Origin: an uncultured Eubacterium sp.
GTDB lineage: Bacteria; Bacillota; Clostridia; Lachnospirales; Lachnospiraceae
Direction: 5' to 3'
Assembly (NCBI GenBank): GCA_900545725.1
Contig: URAI01000060.1
Coordinates: 1-14,751, forward strand
Length of the DNA stretch: 14,751 bases
Shown piece after piece: positions 1 to 8,087 of the stretch. Position 1 is the stretch's first letter, and the number at the start of each line of letters is the position of its first letter. The position numbers and the translations under genes are program-made. The notes beneath the pieces were generated by a model. It made no database searches, was not told where the DNA came from, and worked only from the letters and a program-made list of their open reading frames with translations.

Positions 1-270
1 ACTTATGAACTTGTGATAAAATAAGCTATCAAGCTTATTTTTCACACTAATCTCCCTTTCCGAACAAATCTGTTATTAAAAATAACTCCAGCATTATTAT
101 TCACGTAATATTTTCTATTTACTATGTCTGGTAATAATTTGTATTTCTTTTTTGTTTATACCCATATATTACAGACTATAAATGTTTGAATTGTGTTAAT
201 ATTGTGTTAAATATGTGAAACCAAATTTGTTTTCCTATATAATGTCTGTGTATATCCTATAATTATTATG
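1..270. other. AT-rich intergenic stretch, no gene recognised
   Basis: No open reading frame with a plausible start and ribosome binding site is visible on either strand. The stretch is very AT-rich. Apart from a short hairpin near the left edge, annotated separately, I see no tRNA-like or riboswitch-like structure. It precedes the 37-bp tandem repeats and lies downstream of the ilvA terminator. Confidence 0.6.
18..42. terminator. AT-rich hairpin, possible bidirectional terminator
   Basis: A perfect 10-bp inverted repeat (18-27 with 32-41) has a 4-base loop and is flanked by A's on the left and T's on the right, so it could act on either strand. Only two of the ten pairs are G-C, so the stem is weak. 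It may end a gene lying left of the window. This is a tentative call from shape alone. Confidence 0.35.
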
Positions 271-418
271 ACAACTAAATAATGCTATATTTCTCTTAAT
301 TACCGCTACAACAAAATAATGCTATATTTCTCTTAATTACCACTACAACAAAATAATGCTATATATCTTATAATCACCACTACAACAAAATAACGCTATA
401 TATCTTTTAATTACCACT
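271..418. repeat. Four tandem copies of a 37-bp repeat
   Basis: Four head-to-tail units occupy 271-307, 308-344, 345-381 and 382-418. Each begins ACAAC and ends ACCACT (ACCGCT in the first). Units differ at a few positions each. A degenerate start of a fifth unit follows at 419-430. There is no unique spacer between units, so this is a minisatellite-type array and not CRISPR. It is non-coding and lies beyond the ilvA terminator. Confidence 0.85.
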
Positions 419-459
419 ACAATAAAATAAAGTTTTCTATACATCCCATAATTATTATT

Positions 460-506
460 AAAAAAAGCTCTCCGTATCTACTATAAAAGTAATATACGAA
501 GAGCTT
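460..506 (-). terminator. Rho-independent terminator downstream of ilvA
   Basis: On the minus strand a 13-bp stem (506-494 with 477-465) closes a 16-base loop and is followed by a run of seven T's (466-460). One internal pair is G-T, which pairs in minus-strand RNA but would be a C-A mismatch in plus-strand RNA. This supports the minus direction. It is the likely end of the ilvA transcript, after the palindromic element. Confidence 0.85.
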
Positions 507-567
507 ATAATTTATATTCTAAATATATGTATTGTTATAATATAATTAAGACATTTTACTTAATCAA

Positions 568-732
568 CTAGTACATCATTTCATAAATAACTATACCAGT
601 CTCGTAGGATGCGGATTCGAGTGTGCAGGTATAAAAACGTAGGCGTAGCGGGCTACGCCGAGGCTTTTCTACCTGTACAACCGGATTCGCAGGCAAGTGA
701 ATGGTGTAGTTATTTTGAAAATGATGTACTAG
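568..732. repeat. 165-bp imperfect palindrome at the ilvA 3' end
   Basis: The two halves (568-650 and 732-651) are inverted copies matching at about three quarters of positions by my hand alignment. The outer 14 bases match perfectly, and so do the central eight (642-649 with 652-659, two-base loop). Both ends carry CTAG (568-571 and 729-732) followed inward by TACATCATT, which resembles a target duplication plus terminal inverted repeats. The core is much richer in G+C than its surroundings. The right end overlaps the ilvA stop codon. On the minus strand the central hairpin is soon followed by five T's, so it may also help termination. It could be a MITE-like element or a long-stem RNA structure. 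No transposase is encoded. Confidence 0.75.
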
Positions 733-1946
733 ATATTAACCTTAACAATCTTAGGTCTTAAGCCACCCTCATCGAGCTTCTTTACTATCTCATCCTTATG
801 CTCAGGACCAAATGCTTCAATTGTGATTCTAAGTTCAACTGTTGCCTTACGGTTAATACTTACAAACTGGTTATGTTCAAGCTTGATAACATTACCATTA
901 GCTTCTGCTATTATTGACGCAACCTTAACAAGTTCACCCGGCTTATCAGGAAGAAGAACTGATACTGTAAATATTCTGCTTCTCTGTACAAGACCCTGCT
1001 GTACTACAGATGACATAGTAATAACATCCATATTACCACCTGAAAGAATAGAAACAATCTTCTTATTCTTAACATCGAGATACTTAAGAGCTGCGACGGT
1101 TAAAAGTCCTGAATTCTCAACTATCATCTTATGGTTCTCAACCATATCAAGGAAAGAAACAATCAAATCCTCATCAGGTACTGTTATAATATCATCAATA
1201 TTCTTAGAAAGATATGGGAATAACTTACTTCCCGGTGTCTTAACTGCTGTACCATCAGCAATTGTATTTACTGTTGGAAGTGTAACTACTTTCTTAGCCT
1301 TTAAAGACTCCTGAAGGCAATTCGCTCCTGCCGGCTCAACTGCTATAACTTTGATATTAGGATTAAGAAGCTTGGCAAGTGTAGATACACCTGTTGCAAG
1401 TCCACCACCGCCTACCGGTACAAGAATATAATCAACAGTTGGAAGCTCCTTAATAATCTCCATTGCAATTGATCCCTGTCCTGTTGCAACGTCTAAGTCA
1501 TCAAATGGATGCACAAATGTTAATCCCTTTTCCTTAGCAAGCTTAAGGGCATATTCGCAGGCCTCATCATATACATTACCATATAATACAACCTCTGCAC
1601 CATATCCCTTAGTTCTGTTAACCTTAATAAGTGGTGTTGTAGTAGGCATAACAACTGTTGCCTTAACGCCATACTTCTTAGCAGCATAGGCAACTCCCTG
1701 TGCATGATTGCCGGCCGATGCTGTTATAAGTCCCTTTTCTCTTTCTTCTTCCGACATAGTGCTTATCTTATAGTATGCACCTCTTACCTTATACGCACCT
1801 GTGTACTGCATATTCTCAGGCTTTAAATATACCTTATTACCTGTCTGGCTGCTAAAATATTCACTGTATACAAGATTAGTCTGTAATGTAACCTCTTTTA
1901 CCTTTTCAGCAGCTTCTTCAAATTTTTCTAAACATAATTTTTCCAT
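729..1946 (-). CDS. ilvA: Threonine ammonia-lyase, short ACT-domain form
   Basis: This PLP enzyme deaminates L-threonine to 2-oxobutyrate, the first step of isoleucine synthesis, or a catabolic step if the enzyme is of the TdcB type. The 405 residues show the fold-type II PLP signature TGAYKVRGAY with the Schiff-base lysine at K53, SAGNHAQG (77-84), the glycine-rich phosphate loop GGGGLATG (179-186) and SGGN (302-305). A single ACT-like regulatory domain occupies about 328-403. This is shorter than the E. coli IlvA, which has two such modules. The ATG follows a GGAGGA ribosome binding site (1952-1957). The gene has its own promoter. Its TAG stop lies inside the end of a palindromic element, so the last base pairs may have been supplied by that element. 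Biosynthetic versus catabolic use cannot be settled here; no ilv neighbours are present. Confidence 0.93.
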   Translation of the reverse strand: MEKLCLEKFEEAAEKVKEVTLQTNLVYSEYFSSQTGNKVYLKPENMQYTGAYKVRGAYYKISTMSEEEREKGLITASAGNHAQGVAYAAKKYGVKATVVMPTTTPLIKVNRTKGYGAEVVLYGNVYDEACEYALKLAKEKGLTFVHPFDDLDVATGQGSIAMEIIKELPTVDYILVPVGGGGLATGVSTLAKLLNPNIKVIAVEPAGANCLQESLKAKKVVTLPTVNTIADGTAVKTPGSKLFPYLSKNIDDIITVPDEDLIVSFLDMVENHKMIVENSGLLTVAALKYLDVKNKKIVSILSGGNMDVITMSSVVQQGLVQRSRIFTVSVLLPDKPGELVKVASIIAEANGNVIKLEHNQFVSINRKATVELRITIEAFGPEHKDEIVKKLDEGGLRPKIVKVNI

Positions 1947-2008
1947 TGTAGTCCTCCATTATCAAAGTAAATGAGCCTTATACCCATAAATTTACTGATA
2001 TGCATGTT

Positions 2009-2038
2009 ATTATAACACCATTTATTAATATTTGCCAA
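2009..2038 (-). promoter_or_regulatory. Sigma-A-type promoter of ilvA
   Basis: On the minus strand TTGGCA (2038-2033) and TATAAT (2014-2009) are separated by 18 bases. The predicted leader is about 55 nt, too short for a T-box riboswitch, and none is visible. This suggests ilvA is transcribed separately from ftsY. Confidence 0.7.
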
Positions 2039-2170
2039 TATAATATTTTGAATATTCTACTCTCAGAAATTCTACTCATCAATTATTAATCAGTTGCTAC
2101 TCACATTTTTCATTATGTAAACATGCTAATCTCCACAATCATGAAATCACGATAGTATTTTGGGGTTTTA

Positions 2171-3118
2171 TTATTCAGCATCATCATTAATTTCATCATC
2201 ATGGATATCAACATCAAATAATGCATTGACAAAGTCATTGGAATTAAACTTCTGTAAATCTTCTACCTTTTCACCTACCCCGACATATTTGACAGGAATA
2301 CCATATTCAGCCTGTATTGCTACAGCTATACCACCTTTGGCCGTTCCATCCATCTTGGTAAGTATAATACCTGTGATATCTGTCACTTCTTTAAATTCTC
2401 TTAACTGTGCAAGTGCATTCTGACCGGTTGTAGCATCCAGAACGATAAGATTTTCCCTATATGCATCCGGATATTCTCTTTCTATTACCCTGTCAATCTT
2501 TCTAAGCTCTTCCATAAGATTCTTCTTATTGTGAAGTCTTCCTGCTGTATCACATAATAATACATCTGCATTTCTTGCTCTTGCTGCTGCAATAGAATCA
2601 TATATTACCGCTGCCGGATCTGACCCCTCACTTTGTGAAATGATATCTACACCTGTTCTGTTCGCCCACTCTGTAAGCTGTTCTATAGCTGCTGCCCTGA
2701 AAGTATCAGCCGCCGCCATAATAACTTTCTTATCCATAGCCTTAAGATGACCTGCAAGCTTTCCTACCGATGTAGTCTTTCCAACGCCATTGACACCAAT
2801 AAGCATAACTATAGATTTACGGTTTTCAAAATCATATGCATTCTCACCAAGATCCATTTTTTCTTTTATTGTATCAATGAGAAGCTGCTTACACTGCTGT
2901 GGCTCTTTAACTTTCTGTTCTTTAACCTTTTCCTTTAATTCTTCGATAATCTCTTCTGTGGCTCTCACACCAATATCACCCATAATAAGTATTTCTTCAA
3001 GCTCATCATAGAAATCATCGTCTATTGATGAAAATCCACTGAATACATTTTCAATTCCTGATACTATGTTATCTCTTGTCTTTGTAAGACCTTCTTTTAA
3101 CTTGCTAAATAATCCCAT
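2171..3118 (-). CDS. ftsY: Signal recognition particle receptor FtsY
   Basis: FtsY is the SRP receptor GTPase. It docks Ffh-bound ribosomes at the membrane and hands them to the Sec translocon. The 315 residues form an NG domain: the helical N region is at about 1-100, the P-loop GVNGVGKTT at 108-116, DTFRAAA at 138-144, DTAGR at 190-194, TKMDGTAKGG at 254-263 and GVGEKVEDL at 280-288. The long acidic A domain of proteobacterial FtsY is absent, as is usual in Firmicutes. Instead there is a short acidic C-terminal tail (about 302-315) of unknown meaning. The ATG follows GAGGTG at close spacing. It starts 17 bases after the smc stop, so co-transcription is likely. The neighbours ylxM and ffh, often next in Firmicutes, are absent. 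Confidence 0.96.
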   Translation of the reverse strand: MGLFSKLKEGLTKTRDNIVSGIENVFSGFSSIDDDFYDELEEILIMGDIGVRATEEIIEELKEKVKEQKVKEPQQCKQLLIDTIKEKMDLGENAYDFENRKSIVMLIGVNGVGKTTSVGKLAGHLKAMDKKVIMAAADTFRAAAIEQLTEWANRTGVDIISQSEGSDPAAVIYDSIAAARARNADVLLCDTAGRLHNKKNLMEELRKIDRVIEREYPDAYRENLIVLDATTGQNALAQLREFKEVTDITGIILTKMDGTAKGGIAVAIQAEYGIPVKYVGVGEKVEDLQKFNSNDFVNALFDVDIHDDEINDDAE

Positions 3119-3135
3119 AACTCACCTCATTATAT

Positions 3136-6100
3136 TTATTTTTGTGCCTTGTCAAGGTCATTTTGTATAAGATCGACAGATACAAGTGCCGATACACCCT
3201 TTTCCTGCATAGTTATACCATATAATCTATCTGCTGCCGTCATCGTTCCACGCCTGTGTGTAATAACAATAAACTGTGTATGCTTTGTCAGTTTGTGAAG
3301 ATAATTAGCATATCTTCCCACATTAGAATCATCCAGTGCCGCTTCTATTTCATCAAGAAGACAGAATGGTGACGGTTTAAGATTCTGTATTGCAAACAGA
3401 AGTGATATTGCTGTAAGTGCCTTTTCACCACCGGATAACTGCATCATATTCTGTAATTTTTTTCCAGGTGGCTGTGATATTATAATTATTCCTGCTTCAA
3501 GTATATCCTCGCCTTCAACAAGCTCTATAGTACCCCGTCCACCTCCGAAAAGTTCTTTGAATACCTTATCAAATTCAGTCTTTATCTCTTTAAACTTTTC
3601 CTCAAACTGTATTCTCATGCCTTTATCAAGTTCGTCAATAATCTGAACCAGCGAAGCTTCTGCTTCAATCAGGTCATCATGCTGTCCCTTTAAAAATGTA
3701 TATCTTTCATTGACTTCCTTATATTCTTCAATTGCATTAACATTGACATCGCCAAGACTTCTTATACTATTTTTCAACTGATATATATTCTTTTTCAATT
3801 CAGACAGACTATCAAGTGTATCATCCTTAAGTTCAGCCGCATAGCTATATGTAAGCTCATATTCATTCCACATATAACTTACCAGAGAATCATTATTTTC
3901 CTGAAGCTTTTCCTTTTGTGATGTAAGTCTGTAACATTCCTTATCCAGTGAACTAATCTCATTATTAAGTTTTTCTCTCTTTCCAAAGAATGTCTTATGG
4001 CTTTCATTCACTTCCACACGCTGTTCTTTTAAACCTGCTATCTTTGCAGTACAGCCGTTAATCTGTACAACAGCCTGTTCAATCTGTTTTCTGACTTCTT
4101 CTATCTGTTTATTCTTCTCTTCGATATCATGGTCAGTTTCTGACATCTTCTTGTATATCTGTTCCTGCTCTTCACATAAATGCCGTATCTCTTCTTCAAT
4201 CCGCAATATATTCTGTTCAATAAATGTATTCTGCTGCATAGCAGATGCATGCTTAAGCTTAACATTTTCTGTATTGGTTATGTGGCTGCTTTCCTCCTGC
4301 TTTACAGCCTCAAGCTTCACATTAAGTTCATCAATTTCTTTTTGTGAATCCTCACTTCTGCTGTCAAGTGTTGTAAGATTACCACTTACATTATTAAGAC
4401 TATCAGTTATCTCCTTTATCTGTACTTCAAGCTCCTTAACCGCCTGCGTAGAATCACTATAAGAAGCTATGATATCTTTCTTTTTACTGATTGCCTGATT
4501 AAGATTCATCTGTGCCGTATTCTTCTTAATCTGTTCATCCCTAAGCTCTTTATTAGCTGACTCTAAAAGAGTCCTTATATCTGCAACCTGTTTTCTGTCA
4601 TCACCTATCTGTGTCTTTATGGCACTTATTGATTTATTTGTATCTGCTGCTGATTTTTTAAGTTCCTCTATTTCTCTTCGCCTGCCGAGGAGATTGCTTG
4701 AATTTTTAAATGCACCACCTGTCATCGAACCGCCGGGATTTAACTGTTCACCCTCAAGTGTAACTATTCTTATAGAATGTCTGTATTTTTTTGCTATTAA
4801 AAGTGCATTATCAATATTGTCAACTACAAGTATTCTGCCTAACAGATACTTTGCAAGCTTTTCATATTCAAATGATACTCTTACAAGGCTGCTTGCAACA
4901 CCTACAACACCATTTTCTTTAATACATGGTTCACTTTCAAGTGTCTGTCTGACCTGTAAAGCTGATAATGGAAGAAATGTAGCACGTCCAAAACGATTTT
5001 CCTTAAGATAAGCAATCAGTTTCTTTGCTGTCTGTTCATTATCGGTAACAATATTTTGGATTGTACCTCCAAGTGCTGTCTCAATCGCAGTTTCATATTG
5101 CTTCTCAACCTTGATAATATCCGCAATAACACCGAGTATACCCTCATTATTATCCTTTAATTCCATAATTCTTCGTATACTGTTACCATAACCGTCATAT
5201 CTTTCAGTAATATTAACGAGTGATTCCAGACGAGATTTTTCCCTGTGGTACTGCTGCTGCTGCTTATCGGCATCAGCTGAAAGTCTTGCTATATTTTCTT
5301 TTAACCGTGTAACACTGTTATTATATCCGTCTATATTCTTTGTCAGATTCTCTATATTTTCCGTTATCTGTCCAAGTTCATTTTCAAAACGCTTAATAAC
5401 TATATCCTGTAAATTTTCCTCGCTTTTACCCTGAATAATCTTACTGCTTAATTCTGCTTTTCTTATATTGAACTGTTCAAGCATTGTCTGATATTTCTGA
5501 TTATCGGCTTTAATAACAGATTTTTCATTTAAAATATCATAAATGGTATTCTGTCTGCTTTCAATATCAGAAGTAAGCTGTGCAATCCTTTGAACAATAT
5601 CATTATGTATGCTTTCGGCAGTTTCCTGTTCTTTCTGATACTGTGAAAGCTGTTCTGAAAGCTGTACCTTTTGTTCATTAAGACTGTTTATATTGTCATT
5701 TTTCTGTTTAAGCTCTGCATTTATCGCATTAATTCTTCCCGAATAATGCGTATTATTAGCTTCAACTGTCTTAATCTGTTCATTGTATACATTAATACTG
5801 CCTTCCAGTCTCTGCTTTTCCAGCTCCGTATCAGACAATAATGACGATGTCATGTCTATCTTGTTATTAATGTCATTTAATTGTTCTTCTGCTGCTTCAT
5901 ATTCTGCTTTTGAACTTTCATATTCAGCCCTGGCCTTTTCAAAATCTGCATTAGCAATACTAAGCTTATCATCCAAAGCCTTAATATCCGCCTTAAGCTT
6001 GTCTGTTTCCAGTAAAAATGCATTCACATCATATATCTTAAGGTCTTCCTTTAACTTAAGATACTGCCTTGCCTTCTCAGACTGCTTCTCCAACGGTCCT

Positions 6101-6705
6101 ACCTGTTTTTCAAGCTCTGATAAGATATCATTGACTCTGACAAGATTATTTCTTTCATTTTCAAGTTTCTTCTGTGCAGTCACTTTACGTCTTTTAAACT
6201 TGACAATTCCCGCTGCCTCATCAAATAATTCTCTTCGCTCTTCCGGCTTTCCACTAAGTATCTTATCAATCTGACCCTGTCCAATAATAGAATAACCTTC
6301 TTTACCGATACCTGTATCATAAAAAAGCTCTGTTACATCCTTAAGTCTGCATGTATGTCCATTAATCTTATATTCGCTTTCTCCTGAACGGAATACTCTT
6401 CTTGATACTGTAACTTCATTATATTCCACTGGCAATGCGTGGTCTGAATTATCAAGCGTAATTGCAACATATGCAAATCCGACAGGTTTACGGTTTTCAG
6501 TTCCTGCAAATATAACATCTTCCATCTTAGAACCTCTAAGCTGCTTTGCACTCTGTTCACCAAGCACCCATCTGACCGCATCAGCAACGTTACTCTTACC
6601 GGAGCCATTAGGTCCGACAATTCCTGTAATGCCGTTGTGAAAATCGAATACTATTTTATTAGCAAATGACTTAAAGCCCTGTACCTCAATACTTTTTAAA
6701 TACAT
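3136..6705 (-). CDS. smc: Chromosome segregation protein SMC
   Basis: SMC is the ATPase core of condensin (with ScpA and ScpB) that extrudes and compacts chromosomal DNA. The 1189 residues are the normal length. The N-terminal ATPase half has Walker A GPNGSGKS (31-38) and GQGQID (142-147). A long coiled coil follows (about 165-500). The hinge lies at about 515-665 and ends near the conserved GEQLNPGGSMTGG. The return coiled coil runs to about 1030. The C-terminal half has the signature LSGGE (1090-1094), Walker B ending LLDE (1116-1119) and the region around VITHRRGTM. The ATG lies 3 bases after the rnc stop, so translation is probably coupled; only a weak GAAGGG is visible upstream. ftsY follows after 17 bases. 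scpA and scpB are not in this window. Confidence 0.97.
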   Translation of the reverse strand: MYLKSIEVQGFKSFANKIVFDFHNGITGIVGPNGSGKSNVADAVRWVLGEQSAKQLRGSKMEDVIFAGTENRKPVGFAYVAITLDNSDHALPVEYNEVTVSRRVFRSGESEYKINGHTCRLKDVTELFYDTGIGKEGYSIIGQGQIDKILSGKPEERRELFDEAAGIVKFKRRKVTAQKKLENERNNLVRVNDILSELEKQVGPLEKQSEKARQYLKLKEDLKIYDVNAFLLETDKLKADIKALDDKLSIANADFEKARAEYESSKAEYEAAEEQLNDINNKIDMTSSLLSDTELEKQRLEGSINVYNEQIKTVEANNTHYSGRINAINAELKQKNDNINSLNEQKVQLSEQLSQYQKEQETAESIHNDIVQRIAQLTSDIESRQNTIYDILNEKSVIKADNQKYQTMLEQFNIRKAELSSKIIQGKSEENLQDIVIKRFENELGQITENIENLTKNIDGYNNSVTRLKENIARLSADADKQQQQYHREKSRLESLVNITERYDGYGNSIRRIMELKDNNEGILGVIADIIKVEKQYETAIETALGGTIQNIVTDNEQTAKKLIAYLKENRFGRATFLPLSALQVRQTLESEPCIKENGVVGVASSLVRVSFEYEKLAKYLLGRILVVDNIDNALLIAKKYRHSIRIVTLEGEQLNPGGSMTGGAFKNSSNLLGRRREIEELKKSAADTNKSISAIKTQIGDDRKQVADIRTLLESANKELRDEQIKKNTAQMNLNQAISKKKDIIASYSDSTQAVKELEVQIKEITDSLNNVSGNLTTLDSRSEDSQKEIDELNVKLEAVKQEESSHITNTENVKLKHASAMQQNTFIEQNILRIEEEIRHLCEEQEQIYKKMSETDHDIEEKNKQIEEVRKQIEQAVVQINGCTAKIAGLKEQRVEVNESHKTFFGKREKLNNEISSLDKECYRLTSQKEKLQENNDSLVSYMWNEYELTYSYAAELKDDTLDSLSELKKNIYQLKNSIRSLGDVNVNAIEEYKEVNERYTFLKGQHDDLIEAEASLVQIIDELDKGMRIQFEEKFKEIKTEFDKVFKELFGGGRGTIELVEGEDILEAGIIIISQPPGKKLQNMMQLSGGEKALTAISLLFAIQNLKPSPFCLLDEIEAALDDSNVGRYANYLHKLTKHTQFIVITHRRGTMTAADRLYGITMQEKGVSALVSVDLIQNDLDKAQK

Positions 6706-6708
6706 CTG

Positions 6709-7428
6709 TTACTTTTTTCCCTTCAGGTTAATATCTGTACCATTCTTCTTTAGATAGATAAGTGCATTATATGCTGCCTGCTGCTGCGCCGCCTTTTTTG
6801 TATGGCCTTTACCGCCCACTTCAAACATACATGGTGCAGATGCCTTAACTTCAAATACCTTATCATGTTCAGGTCCTCTTTCGGCAATAAGCTCATATTC
6901 CACTTCTTTTCCCTGTGCCTGAACAACCTCCTGTAAGATGGTCTTGCTATCATAAAAGAGCTGCTTATCATCTAAATCAGTCATTACAAACTTAAGGATA
7001 AACTCTTTTGCACTAGCAAAACCACCGTCTAAATATATTGAACCGATAAGTGCTTCAAATGCATCCGATATTATAGAAGCTCTTTTACGTCCTCCAGTCT
7101 GTTCTTCTCCTTTTCCAAGCATTATATACTCACTCAGTTTAATATCCTTCGCACATAACGCAAGTGTAGGTTCGCATACTATACTTGCTCTCAGGCGTGT
7201 CATCTGTCCCTCATCCATATCAGAATGATTACGATATATATAATCACTTGATGTAACCTCCAGCACTGCGTCACCTAAAAATTCTAATCTTTCGTTATTT
7301 TTAAAATTACCTGTTTTCTTTTCGTTAGCATATGAGCTATGTGTCAAAGCATTAATCAGAAGCTTGACATCTTTATACCTGTATCCAATTATCTCCTGAA
7401 AACCATCTAAATCAGTATTATGTCTCAT
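6709..7428 (-). CDS. rnc: Ribonuclease III
   Basis: This enzyme cleaves double-stranded RNA and takes part in rRNA and mRNA processing. Counting from the chosen ATG (239 residues), the RNase III signature NERLEFLGD is at 45-53. Metal-binding acidic residues are E47, D53, D122 and E125, and a dsRNA-binding domain spans about 159-228 with GKGHTKKAAQQQA. A TTG at 7446 would add six residues, but the ATG at 7428 has the ribosome binding site GAGAGGA at good spacing and gives the usual family length, so I start there. It is the first gene of the tight rnc-smc-ftsY run. No strong promoter was found between it and the acpP terminator, so partial read-through from acpP is possible. Confidence 0.96.
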   Translation of the reverse strand: MRHNTDLDGFQEIIGYRYKDVKLLINALTHSSYANEKKTGNFKNNERLEFLGDAVLEVTSSDYIYRNHSDMDEGQMTRLRASIVCEPTLALCAKDIKLSEYIMLGKGEEQTGGRKRASIISDAFEALIGSIYLDGGFASAKEFILKFVMTDLDDKQLFYDSKTILQEVVQAQGKEVEYELIAERGPEHDKVFEVKASAPCMFEVGGKGHTKKAAQQQAAYNALIYLKKNGTDINLKGKK

Positions 7429-7505
7429 AATTCCTCTCTTCTCCAAACACGTTAAAGCCTGTTAATTCTAACGGTATTGGATATTATTTTATTCTAATTT
7501 GCATA

Positions 7506-7534
7506 AATTAAAAGGCCGCCATAATAAGGCAGCC
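7506..7534 (-). terminator. Intrinsic terminator downstream of acpP
   Basis: On the minus strand GGCTGCC (7534-7528) pairs with GGCGGCC (7520-7514) through six Watson-Crick pairs and one T-G pair around a 7-base AT loop. TTTTAATTT follows. The G-T pair again favours the minus direction. It would separate acpP from rnc, perhaps incompletely. Confidence 0.7.
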
Positions 7535-7626
7535 ATATAAAATGAATGATTCTTTTACAAGGTGTAGATGCTGCCATCTTGCAGATGTACAGCCATACAG
7601 CCATGATAAAATACCATAATCAATCA

Positions 7627-7863
7627 CTACTTACCAGCTATAGCTTCGCTTATCTGTTCTGCTGCATCTCCAACTGTAACAATCTTAGTTGCTGCATCGT
7701 CAGGTATCTGGATATCAAACTGTTCTTCAATCTCCATAATAATCTGGAATACGTCTAGTGAATCAGCATGAAGGTCATCTACAAATGAAGTATCCTTCTG
7801 GATTGAATCAGCATCTACATTTAATACACCGGCAATAATACCTTTTAATTTTTCAAATTCCAT
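7627..7863 (-). CDS. acpP: Acyl carrier protein
   Basis: This small acidic protein carries fatty acyl chains on a 4'-phosphopantetheine arm during fatty-acid and phospholipid synthesis. The 78 residues include the attachment motif DSL at 34-36, with S35 as the modified serine, in the helix-II context LHADSLD. The length matches the family. An in-frame ATG at 7884 would add seven residues, but the ATG at 7863 follows GAGG at proper spacing, so the shorter form is chosen. The neighbour plsX encodes an enzyme that draws acyl groups from ACP. The 5' region contains several overlapping inverted repeats and may be regulatory. Confidence 0.96.
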   Translation of the reverse strand: MEFEKLKGIIAGVLNVDADSIQKDTSFVDDLHADSLDVFQIIMEIEEQFDIQIPDDAATKIVTVGDAAEQISEAIAGK

Positions 7864-7878
7864 ATAATCCTCTTTTCT

Positions 7879-7956
7879 GTACATCTGTTATATTATATAT
7901 AATCCGTGTCCGATGTACCTGACACAGAAACTTTATAATCTATCTTATAGATTATA
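7879..7956 (-). promoter_or_regulatory. Dyad-rich upstream region of acpP
   Basis: Four symmetric elements lie directly upstream of the acpP ribosome binding site. They are GTACATC/GATGTAC (7879-7885 with 7912-7918), the 12-bp palindrome ATTATATATAAT (7892-7903), GTGTC/GACAC (7906-7910 with 7921-7925), and a perfect 10-bp inverted repeat with a 3-base loop (7934-7943 with 7947-7956). TATAAT occurs on the minus strand at 7897-7892 and 7956-7951, but neither has a good -35 box. The elements could be an operator or an RNA structure; no known FapR site is recognised. Confidence 0.5.
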
Positions 7957-7976
7957 TTTTAATATTATATAATAAT

Positions 7977-8007
7977 AAAAAACAATCCATAATATTTTCA
8001 GATTGCT
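7977..8007 (-). terminator. Possible weak terminator downstream of plsX
   Basis: On the minus strand a short, AT-rich stem (CAATC at 8005-8001 with GATTG at 7987-7983, extendable by G-T and A-T pairs) with a 13-base loop is followed by six T's. The stem is weak, so plsX-acpP read-through is plausible. Confidence 0.45.
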
Positions 8008-8087
8008 CATTACATATTATCTGCCATCCAGTCTAAGGCGGCATACTGCAGTATAACTTATGCAGACCAGCCACAATACAGACTCTT

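Noticed and set aside
271..418. Tandem 37-bp repeats as a CRISPR array
   Set aside because: The units are directly contiguous and diverge evenly along their length; there are no unique spacers and no cas genes.
1947..2040. T-box riboswitch before ilvA
   Set aside because: The leader from the predicted promoter is only about 55 nt, and no T-box sequence or antiterminator is visible.
3136..6705. Several plus-strand reading frames inside smc (for example around 4151-4462, 4619-5011 and 5783-6274)
   Set aside because: They lie antisense to a full-length, clearly conserved SMC gene, resemble no known proteins and have no convincing ribosome binding sites.
7546..7758. Plus-strand reading frame overlapping acpP
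   Set aside because: It is mostly antisense to acpP, has low-complexity composition and no ribosome binding site; a shadow frame.
7864..7980. FapR operator at acpP
   Set aside because: The inverted repeats present do not resemble the known FapR consensus, and no fapR gene lies beside plsX.
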